DNA of 64,000 bases from Aquatica leii (Eukaryota > Arthropoda > Insecta > Coleoptera > Lampyridae), in NCBI GenBank assembly GCA_035610365.1, contig CM069432.1:173040035-173104034 (forward strand). The letters are read 5' to 3'. The notes beneath the pieces are model-generated. The model had not been told where the DNA came from, did not search any database, and worked only from the letters and a program-made list of their open reading frames with translations. The translations under genes were made by a program, and so were the position numbers. Numbering within the stretch: position 1 is the stretch's first letter; the number at the start of each line of letters is the position of its first letter. Below, piece after piece: positions 56,005-64,000 of this stretch.

Positions 56005-57408
56005 ATGGGTTACAAATTGATTGTTGATCGTTTATCGCATAACGAATTACGTTATGAAATTTTGATTAGAGGTGGTGATGCATCTTTAGGTGTTGTCGTA
56101 TTACGAGGTTTACTCAAGAATTTCCTTATTGAAGAAGCTACCGGAAAATTATCTCGTCCCGTGTATCCGTTCGATTTTAATGCAGATAAATTAGCGATTC
56201 GTGAAGGTATCGATGAGCTTAGAAAATTAATAGATTCATTGAAAATTACTCCGACTACAAAAATTTCTTCTACAATTGAAACCAAAATTAAATATTTGTT
56301 AAACCGTATTGGCAATTCAATTCCTATTCAAGGTGACGATTCTCAAATTAAAGATGAGTTTTTAAAAGATTTAGTTGTTTTAATTTCGCAGTACGAACTT
56401 TTGGATAAACAAATTGTTGTTTCAAATCCGTCTACTTCCGCCGATGAAGTCATCGAACCTGTCGTTCAACCTTCTGTAGTTGATAACGCTTTACCGACGT
56501 CTTCTGCTGTTAGTCCAAATTTTATTAGTCATGTTAAGAGTGTTTCAGTTTCTAAATGGAACTTAAAGTTTTCTGGTGATGCAAAGTCAATTTCATTGAA
56601 TGCATTCTTAGAACGAGTTGCCGAACTTCAATTATCGCGTAACGTTTCAAGTCATCAGTTATTTTTGGAGTGTACTGATCTTTTTACAGGTCATGCATTG
56701 ATTTTTGTTAGATCCATTCGTAATTCAGTTAATTCTTGGGAAGACTTAGTTAAGTTTTTACGCGAACAATTCCAGCCTACCGATTATGACGAACGTCTTA
56801 TTGAAGAAATTAAGCGTCGCACTCAAGCTAATGATGAACCTATGGGTATTTACGTTGCAATTATTCGCAACATGTTTTCACGTCTCGATGAGCCTTTTCT
56901 GAAGAAAACCAGTTAAAGATTTTATTAAGAAATATTTCTCCCGTTTATCAAACTCAGCTTGGTTTGTCGTCAGTTACTTCAATTGAGGAGTTAATTAAAT
57001 TTGGTCGTATTATCGAGGACCGCATGCAAGCTATTGAAGCTTACACGCCTCCATCTCGTAGAAAGCAGGACATGGAGCCTGATCTCGCTTATGTAACATC
57101 TCAAGTTAAGGACATTTGCCGTTTCTCGTTCTTCGAATAACGTTAGTAGTGGTGAAAAATCTACACCACCTGTTAGACAACATTTACGATTACCGTCTTC
57201 GAATATCGCACCTTCTTCGCGAAGGTTAGCTATCGTTAATGCGCCTGCTTCTTCTAATCGAAGTAGTCCGCAATTGTGTTGGAATTGTAGGAAGCCTAAC
57301 CATCGAGCTGCTTCTTGCAAAGAACCTAAGAAAGGTTTATTTTGTTATCGTTGTGGAAAATCTAACGTTACGGTCCGCACTTGTTCTAAGTGCTCGGGAA
57401 ACGAGTAA
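56005..57408 (+). pseudogene. Gypsy gag, with two compensating frameshifts
   Basis: The first part (56005-56900, from ATGGGTTAC) has a C-terminal retrotransposon-gag region: WNLKFSGDAKSISLNAFLER, FLREQFQPTDYDERL and IKRRTQANDEPMGIYV. Near 56895-56900 the frame shifts by -1 (in a CCTTTTCTG run). The middle (GAAGAAAACCAG onward to about 57115) is open in the shifted frame (LLRNISPVYQTQLGLSS). Near 57115-57121 it returns to the original frame, then ends with two CCHC-type knuckles (CWNCRKPNHRAASC and CYRCGKSNVTVRTC) and a TAA at 57406-57408. If the shifts are real, the gag made here is truncated. Confidence 0.85.
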
Positions 57409-60400
57409 AGGACGTACTAAGAAGCCGTTTAGTGACGTCAGAGGTTAAAGTTAAATCGGCTGTCTATTTTAATAGTTTACATTCTTCGAAGAAAAAAAGT
57501 TTTGATAAGAATAAAGTCGTATTAGATTATGTTTTAGAGTCTGCTGAGTCTGACGAAAGACCTTTTGTCTATGTTAAAGTTTTTGGTCACGAAATTTTAA
57601 GTTTATTAGATAGTGGCGCTTCTCGCACTATTGTTGGTTCTAAGGGTTGGGAAATTTTTAGTCAGTTAGGTTTAAAGTTAAATAAGTCAGTTAAAGTTAA
57701 TTGTATTGTCGCTAATGGTAAATCAGTACAAAGTTTAGGTTCACTTCTCGTCCCAATCGAAATTAAAGGAAAAATTGTTGTTTTGGAAGTTTTAGTTGTT
57801 CCTGACGTTCCGCATAATTTAATTTTAGGCGTTGATTTTTGGAAACAAGCAGGTATCGTTCCTGATCTTAGAAAAGGTGAGTGGCGTTTCGAAAATATGG
57901 ACACCATTTCACAATTGGAAGATAAAGATTCCGTTATTCAGTCTCGTCTCGATCTTTCCTCAGAACAGCTCAATCAGTTAGACAATTTAGTTAGTAATCA
58001 CTTTTCTTCTTCGAGTGAAAATTTTGGATGCACCAACTTGATCGAACATCAGATCAAAACTACTTCCGAACCAATTAAGCAACGGTATTACCGAGTTTCG
58101 CCGTTTATCCAGAAACAAATCGATCTGGAGTTAGAGAAAATGTTAAAGTTAGGCGTGGTAGAAAAATCAAGCAGCGCTTGGTCGAGCCCGATCTTATTGG
58201 TGAAGAAGAAGGACAACTCTTATCGCTTTTGCGTGGACTTTAGAAAAGTCAACAAAGTTACCGAAAAGGACGCTTATCCTTTACCTTACGTTTCGTCTAT
58301 TTTGGATCGTCTTCGTGACGCTAAGTTTATTTCATCTCTCGATATTAAGTCCGCTTATTGGCAGATTCCTTTAAGCGAAGAGTCTAAACAGTATACCGCT
58401 TTTACAGTTCCGAACCGTGGGTTATTCCAATTCACGCGCTTACCGTTTGGTTTAGCTAACGCACCAGCTTCTTGGCAGAGGTTGATTGATCGAGTTTTAG
58501 GTCCCGAATTAGAACCTTACGTTTTTGTTTATTTAGATGACGTCATTATTTGCGCTCCTTCCTTCGAGAAACACATGGAAGTGTTAACTGAAGTTCTTCG
58601 TCGCCTTAGAGAGGCTAATTTGATGTTAAGTAAAGACAAATGTCATTTTTGTAAACCTGAACTTAAGTATCTTGGTTTTATAGTAAATTCTACTGGTTTG
58701 TCGGTTGACCCGGAAAAGGTCGATGCAATTTTGCGTATTCCAGTTCCCACTGGTGTCGCTGAAGTTAGAAGAATTATAGGCATGGCCTCGTGGTATCGCC
58801 GATTTGTACCAAATTTTTCGACAATTATCGCTCCATTGACGTCTCTGTTAAAGAAGAATTCCAGCTTTAATTGGACTAGTGATTGTGATGAAGCCTTTCA
58901 AATCATTAAGAATTGTTTAGTTTCCGCACCTATTTTGTCTTGCCCCGATTTCAATGTTCCGTTTACAGTTCAAACTGACGCTTCTGATTTTGGTCTCGGT
59001 TCAGTTCTTACACAGTTTATCGACGGTGAAGAACGTGTTATTTGTTATAATAGTAGGTCGCTCACAAAGTGTGAACGCAAGTATTCTACTACCGAAAAGG
59101 AATGTTTGGCTGTCCTGTGGTCTATTGAAAAATTACGCCCTTATCTTGAAGGAACAACTTTCACTGTAGTTACCGATCACGCATCATTAGTCTGGTTACA
59201 TAATTTAAAGGAACCTACCGGTCGTCTAGCACGATGGGCTGTTAGACTTCAGCAATTTGATTTTACGATAATTCATCGTAAAGGAAAGGATCATGTCGTA
59301 CCTGACGCACTATCTCGTTCAGTACCAGCTATCGACAATATTACTACCGATTGTGACACTACCGAACCTAAGTCTTCGGACAAATGGTTAACGAAACTTA
59401 TGGAACGTGTACGTTCAAAACCTAACGCTTTTCCACAGTGGGAAATTAGTAACGGAAAGCTATTTAAGCATGTTACCGTAGACTATCCCGATCTTCGTTC
59501 TGAGAAGGACAATTGGAGAGAAGTTGTGCCTAAGTCTAAACGACTCGAAATATTGTCAAAGTTTCACGATGAGCCTACCGCTGGACACCTTGGCATCTTT
59601 AAGACTCTCGAACGAATAGTTCCGCTTTATTACTGGCCTAAGATGAAGGCTGACGTTATTCGTTACATCAATGGTTGTAAAGTTTGTATCACGCATAAGC
59701 CAGAACAGAAACGTCCTGCTGGCCTTATGACCCGTCATCCTGTTGTGGACAAACCTTGGCAGTTGATCTCTACCGATCTTGTTGGACCGCTACCGCGATC
59801 TAAGAGTGGTTATTCGTATATTCTTGTGGTTGCAGATTATTTTTCAAAATTTGTTTTATTTTTCCCGTTACGTTCCGCTACTGCAGCAGCAGTTACTAAA
59901 CGTCTTGAAGAAGATGTATTTTTAATGTTTGGAGTTCCTCAGTATCTTTTGTGTGATAACGGCACACAGTTTCGTAGTTCAGAATTTACGAAAATGGTTT
60001 CGTCATATAAGTCTAAAATTATTTTTAACGCTAATTATCATCCACAAGCGAATCCAACTGAAAGAGTCAACAGAGTCATGAAGACAATGCTATCGTCATA
60101 TATCGAAGACAACCATCGACATTGGGATAAGTATCTTGCTAAAGTAGCATGTGCGATTCGTACCGCTGTACATGAAGTCACCGGCTTAACGCCGTTTTTC
60201 GCTAATTTTGGACGTGAAATCTGTCTCGACGGATCACGTCATGGAAAAACTACCGATTCAGACACTATCGACGATCTAGCTTTTGCAGATCGTACCTTTT
60301 TGGCCGAAAGAGGCCCAGCGTTTAGAGAAGTTTACGTCGACATTAAGAATCGCTTGAATGCCGCTTATGTCCGCGCTAAACATTATTACGATTTACGTCG

Positions 60401-60626
60401 TCGTCCAGCACCTTTTGAGGTGGGAGACACAGTGTGGCGAAAGAATTATGTCCTTTCTGATGCATCTCGATATTTCTCGGCCAAACTGGCACCTAAGTTT
60501 ATCGGTCCGTTCTACGTGAAACGGAAAGTTTCGTATCAGACCTATGAGTTGTCTGATGACACGGGAGCATCTAAAGGCATATGGAACGGCAAGGATTTAA
60601 AGTTAAACCCGACTGGGGATAAATAG
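57390..60626 (+). CDS. Gypsy Pol polyprotein (protease, RT, RNase H, integrase), intact
   Basis: This frame has no ATG near its start; it is expected to be reached by the -1 frameshift at 57396, so residue numbers here start at 57390. Protease: LLDSGASRTIVG with active-site Asp74. RT: conserved FRKVNKVTEKDAYPLP, SLDIKSAYWQIPL and YLDDVII (381-384, catalytic Asp-Asp). RNase H: TDASDFGLGS (529-538) and TDHASLVWL. Integrase: zinc finger H726-x6-H733-x29-C763-x2-C766, and core Asp796 (STDLVGPL), Asp856 (CDNGTQF) and Glu891 (NPTERVN), with a GPF-type C-terminal region (FIGPFYVKRKVSYQTYEL). All catalytic residues are present and the frame is uninterrupted. Confidence 0.95.
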   Translation: MLGKRVKDVLRSRLVTSEVKVKSAVYFNSLHSSKKKSFDKNKVVLDYVLESAESDERPFVYVKVFGHEILSLLDSGASRTIVGSKGWEIFSQLGLKLNKSVKVNCIVANGKSVQSLGSLLVPIEIKGKIVVLEVLVVPDVPHNLILGVDFWKQAGIVPDLRKGEWRFENMDTISQLEDKDSVIQSRLDLSSEQLNQLDNLVSNHFSSSSENFGCTNLIEHQIKTTSEPIKQRYYRVSPFIQKQIDLELEKMLKLGVVEKSSSAWSSPILLVKKKDNSYRFCVDFRKVNKVTEKDAYPLPYVSSILDRLRDAKFISSLDIKSAYWQIPLSEESKQYTAFTVPNRGLFQFTRLPFGLANAPASWQRLIDRVLGPELEPYVFVYLDDVIICAPSFEKHMEVLTEVLRRLREANLMLSKDKCHFCKPELKYLGFIVNSTGLSVDPEKVDAILRIPVPTGVAEVRRIIGMASWYRRFVPNFSTIIAPLTSLLKKNSSFNWTSDCDEAFQIIKNCLVSAPILSCPDFNVPFTVQTDASDFGLGSVLTQFIDGEERVICYNSRSLTKCERKYSTTEKECLAVLWSIEKLRPYLEGTTFTVVTDHASLVWLHNLKEPTGRLARWAVRLQQFDFTIIHRKGKDHVVPDALSRSVPAIDNITTDCDTTEPKSSDKWLTKLMERVRSKPNAFPQWEISNGKLFKHVTVDYPDLRSEKDNWREVVPKSKRLEILSKFHDEPTAGHLGIFKTLERIVPLYYWPKMKADVIRYINGCKVCITHKPEQKRPAGLMTRHPVVDKPWQLISTDLVGPLPRSKSGYSYILVVADYFSKFVLFFPLRSATAAAVTKRLEEDVFLMFGVPQYLLCDNGTQFRSSEFTKMVSSYKSKIIFNANYHPQANPTERVNRVMKTMLSSYIEDNHRHWDKYLAKVACAIRTAVHEVTGLTPFFANFGREICLDGSRHGKTTDSDTIDDLAFADRTFLAERGPAFREVYVDIKNRLNAAYVRAKHYYDLRRRPAPFEVGDTVWRKNYVLSDASRYFSAKLAPKFIGPFYVKRKVSYQTYELSDDTGASKGIWNGKDLKLNPTGDK
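57396..57439 (+). promoter_or_regulatory. -1 ribosomal frameshift signal between gag and pol
   Basis: G GGA AAC (57396-57402) is a canonical X XXY YYZ slippery heptamer in the gag reading phase, one codon before the gag TAA. A -1 slip enters the pol frame, which opens after a TAA at 57387. Eight bases downstream a stem-loop can form: GACGT (57411-57415) with ACGTC (57435-57439), and CTAA (57417-57420) with TTAG (57429-57432). Confidence 0.8.
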
Positions 60627-62053
60627 TTTTATGTTTTACCTTTTAGTTTCTTTTTCGTTTTTTTTTTAGGTTAGTTCGTTTCGTTTTTGGGTTCCGTGTA
60701 GAGACGGACTAAGAATATTTCTCTACAGTGGGGACACCACTTGTCGTAAGAGGCGACTAAACAACGGTTCTTTTATTTCCATTTTTCTTTCTTCTGCTAT
60801 CTTGTCTGTCCTTAGCTTTTATTTCTGTAGTGTTTGTGGCTAGGTGCCATCGCTCGGTGAGGGCATTAGTTGTGGGAAAAACGCAATGCGCGGATCTCGT
60901 GAAGCGCAGCGCGCCCTCTTCTATTGTGCAGCATCGAGTGATCTGTGTCGAACCCAAACATATGCTACCCTTCTTATCGTTTAGTTTCGTTCCGTTAGTT
61001 TCGTTAGGGGTTCTCGATGATTGCGAGATCGCGAGAACCATAGGTTTAGTTTTCGTTTTGCTTTATCGTTGAGTTTATTAGTTACATTATCTTTGTGATG
61101 ACACTTGCCGCAGTTGACTTTGAGAGTGGTCAATGGGTAAGGTGCTTTGGATTCGACGTGTGGGTTGTAGGATCTCACAACATGCCGATCCCGTGACGCA
61201 TGGCGTGCCTTCTTCCTTTGTCAATGTCGGATACATCGTGTCGAGCCAGACACTTCCCAAGGTCTGCCGTGTTGCATTTTTACCGATTATGACGTTTATT
61301 TTTTTATTTACCGGATATGACGACTCTTCTCTTCTTCTGCTTTCTATCCTTTCTTTTCCATTCTTCTTTCGTTCTTCCTTATGTCCAGCGACTCCCTTCT
61401 GCGTGGAAGCCCCGCGCCCTTTATGCCTCTTGTTGACGACTCTTTCGCTATGTACTTGGACAAATCGTGTTAGGGACTGTCTAGGTAACCTTAAGTTGGG
61501 GTTTATTGGCCGAATTCCCAAGCCTAGTCAGGACCTCTCGCGTACCTCGGTCGCTCGACCGTGGTGGGCTTTGGCGGTTTTACTTTGATGTTTTTCTTTT
61601 AGGACCTGGGGGTAGCACTGGGCATGAGTCCTTTGCAAAACCCACCCCCTTGTGCCTGACGCGTTTTTACGCTCTTTTAAACGTTTTCCGTTTATTAGAT
61701 TTTTGTTTTTGAGATTTTTACGTTGATGGCCCGTGGCACGGGTAGTACTCTTTGTGGGCACCGCCGGTACGGCCCCCGTGTAGTCGCTCTCCTCCCGCCC
61801 AGGGGTACTACCTTGTTCGGTCGTGCTTCGTCAGTTGCCCTGGTTGGCTTCACCAATCAGTTTTAGCGCCCACTGCTACAGTGTGGTTCCGTTGTGGTGG
61901 GTTGGGGTCATTTGGTCAAACCACAACGGCTGGGTCTCGTTTTTTTTTTTTTTGTCGTTTTGTGACCATGTGAGGGTTGGGTTATGGGTTTTCGTTTGTT
62001 TTTTTTGTTGTTTTGTCTATTTTTAGAGTGATTTAAGAAATCCCTCTTTAATT
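60627..62053 (+). other. Long 3' untranslated region of the Gypsy element
   Basis: About 1.4 kb between pol and the 3' LTR, less AT-rich than the rest and with long pyrimidine runs. It has no env: the open frames in it are short and overlapping on both strands without signal peptides or motifs. Weak direct similarity links about 60890-60960 and 61190-61260 (CGTGAAGCGCAGCGCGCCCT versus CGTGACGCATGGCGTGCCTT), suggesting an internal duplication of about 290 bp. GTCGTAAGAGGCGACTAA at 60745 is a phrase I have seen in other insect elements. Confidence 0.6.
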
Positions 62054-62061
62054 AGGGGAGG
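62054..62061 (+). promoter_or_regulatory. Polypurine tract of the Gypsy element
   Basis: AGGGGAGG immediately before the TGTAAC start of the 3' LTR, the primer for plus-strand DNA synthesis. Confidence 0.85.
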
Positions 62062-63851
62062 TGTAACCTGCGTTTGAATTTCGTTGTAAAAGTCACCGTA
62101 AGTTTTCTTTTTTTGTGTGTTTCGATTTATTAATTTAGTATTAGCATCAAGAACGTTTTGTTTATTGTTTGTGTGGTTTGAGTTTAATGATATTTCAAGT
62201 TGTTTTCAATCATTATTGAAATTTTCTTTTAAATGCATACAGATCCGTAATTTTGAGTTTAATTTAGTACTTTATTTGGTTATCTTCGTAGAATACCAAT
62301 TCAATATAATTTACGACTTCCTTTGTAGAATGTAAGTTGATACATTTTTCTTGGTAATTACACTTTGATTAAGCCACCTGCAGTAATGCAAGTCTCAGCG
62401 TTCTTGTGTGAACCAAAGTCTACGTGCGAAAACGCATGCGACTAATTATAATTTTCATCTTTGTTTTTCTCGTTTGTTCAATGTTTTTTCTTTTACCACA
62501 AATTTACTGCGCACATTTAAGTAGTTAAGTAGGGGATAGTAGGTCTTTTAAAAAGTGGGATTTTTTTGGCATCATTCGATCGTGGGTCGTGATGAAAAAT
62601 ACCGGTTACCGTGAGATGTAGTGGAGATATAGGGTAATTTACCCTCTGACGTTATGTAGAACCGCGGAAGTTAGTCAGAAATCGTGAAAATTAAGGTGGT
62701 GGAGAAAAATGTTACTTTTCTTCAAATTTCGTATAGTACGGCTTGTGTAAAATTCGTGATTTCTGAAACATAAACTGTTACGTTTGTGGGGTTTAATGTT
62801 GTGGTGGTATATGATTAAATCCTAAATTCGCCTGTGGCGGTTATAAAATTAAATTGTGAGATATATCTTCCGTCGTTGTTCTATTGTTTGGGAAGCAGCC
62901 GAAGTCCATCGAGGTGTTAGCTTTCAAAACCACTGGACCAAAGTTCAACCGGTGTCACCAATTAAGAATTAAGGTATTTATCGATTTTGTTGTTTGATCG
63001 TGCAGTGTCCCGCGATTAAAAATGCAGTAAAAGCTTTCAATTTTGAGTCAATTGAAATTACGACTAACGTTGAATTTAATTATTTCAATGAACACGTATA
63101 GTGTTTGCGCGAAATTAAAATCAATTAATTTCGTTTTGTTGCGTTTGAGAAGTGATTCGTATTTCGAATATATGATAATGTAACGACTTATAAACTATAT
63201 TTTGTTTAGTTCGAATTAAAGTTCGGACATATTTATGTTATAAACTGTATTTTTTTTTGTGTTATTTAATTTGTTTGTTATAAATATGCGGTCAAGATCT
63301 TGAGATTTAATTATATTTGAAAACGCTATTGTAGTAGCATTTCTTTTTATTAATTTTAATGTAATGTTTTGTGTGTAAATTGTTCATTCTTGTTTGCTTA
63401 AGATTATTTCTTTTCTTTTATTCAAATTTATTTGATATCAATTAGTACTTGTTATTTTATTTTGTCTTGGTTTTAAATATTCAATCAATAAATGTTAAAT
63501 TGTTAAATGTAAAGAGCTTTTATTCATTTAGCCGCCGCATACGTAAATTTTTGTTTAAGTGTTTTTCAGAATTGTTATAACCCAAGGTAAGTTCTTGGGG
63601 TTGTAACCAACCGGATGAGCTTTCAAGTAATCAGGGGTTTGAAAGCTACCCTTACAGAAATCCTTGATTGGCGCCCTTACCGATTATTTGACTATTTTAC
63701 CGTTCTAGTTCCATTTTTACGACGATCGCGTTTCCAATTTTTCACGGAATTTTAAATAAAACCCACCCTTCTCCATTGAGCTAGTGGCACAACCCCCGTT
63801 TATGTTACTACATTGCAGGCAGTGACTTTGTGTTAATTTTGGCATGTAACA
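62062..63851 (+). repeat. 3' LTR of the Gypsy element
   Basis: Near-identical to the 5' LTR: I count one extra T in each of two T runs (near 62488 and 62571) and two substitutions (near 62521 and 63465). Followed by AACT, matching the left flank. Confidence 0.97.
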
Positions 63852-63911
63852 AACTGAAGCCTACATGAAGCGTCCCAATGAACACCTTAACATAATTAAT
63901 ACGTAAAAGTA

Positions 63912-63937
63912 ACATAACGCAAAATTTTGCGTTATGT
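63912..63937. repeat. 26-bp perfect palindrome
   Basis: ACATAACGCAAAA directly followed by TTTTGCGTTATGT, without a spacer. It lies 60 bp right of the Gypsy insertion site. Confidence 0.9.
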
Positions 63938-64000
63938 AAATTGTAAGTCGCTTTTGAGTCACATGTGACGCACAATTTCACACTCTTTTACGTAACGTCA

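Larger units (their letters stand above)
54112..63851 (+). mobile_element. Full-length young Ty3/Gypsy retrotransposon, 9.74 kb
   Basis: Two LTRs (1788 and 1790 bp), a 4-bp target duplication (AACT at 54108-54111 and 63852-63855), primer-binding site, gag, a -1 frameshift site, an intact pol of 1078 codons, a long 3' untranslated region and a polypurine tract. By eye the LTRs differ at about four positions, pointing to a recent insertion. No env is visible. The order protease, RT, RNase H, integrase marks it as Ty3/Gypsy. Gag has two compensating frameshifts, so this copy may not be able to move on its own. Confidence 0.97.

Noticed and set aside
60757..61761. Overlapping open frames on both strands (up to 151 codons) downstream of pol, possible env
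   Set aside because: No signal peptide, transmembrane pattern or env motif; basic, low-complexity translations and strand symmetry point to non-coding, pyrimidine-rich sequence.
1..64000. tRNA or rRNA genes
   Set aside because: I looked for A/B box and conserved rRNA segments by eye and saw none; a tRNAscan/Infernal run would be decisive.

Overview
The window looks like animal nuclear DNA, most likely from an insect with an AT-rich, transposon-rich genome. Host genes are sparse and have short introns (51, 51 and 131 bp) with GT/AG borders. The mobile elements are insect types: BEL/Pao and Ty3/Gypsy LTR elements, hAT-like DNA transposons, MITEs and a 171/177-bp satellite. A beetle would fit, but I cannot fix the order from sequence alone.

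Layout. 1-3179: 5' part of a BEL/Pao element on the minus strand (LTR, gag-protease, part of RT). 3604-8197: three nested DNA transposons, each with its own terminal inverted repeats. 8536-9550: a tandem duplication and a GC-rich minisatellite. 9550-15570: no gene found. 15576-17160: truncated errantivirus-like LTR, primer site and gag. 17255-19475: satellite array. 20022-21536: long intact reading frame for a Ulp1-type cysteine peptidase with a C-terminal PHD-type finger, probably transposon-derived and lacking its N terminus. 21521-27300: broken second BEL/Pao element on the minus strand, split by a TIR element and by a fragment of another BEL. 27460-30700: small repeats and MITEs. 31377-35794: host gene for mitochondrial methylmalonate-semialdehyde dehydrogenase (four exons), with an 808-bp fold-back element in intron 1. 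35900-42700: gene-poor, with old repeats. 42761-48232: three host genes for secreted or membrane-associated proteins of unknown function that share one architecture. 49975-50842: probable further exons on the minus strand. 53598-54111: cluster of heat-shock elements. 54112-63851: full-length young Ty3/Gypsy element with nearly identical 1.79-kb LTRs, a 4-bp target duplication and a well-formed -1 frameshift signal between gag and pol.

Only the dehydrogenase has a function I can name with confidence (valine and pyrimidine catabolism). The strongest candidates for something new are the trio of secreted proproteins, the Ulp1-PHD reading frame fused to the edge of a dead BEL integrase beside a satellite array, and the heat-shock-element cluster just upstream of the Gypsy insertion.
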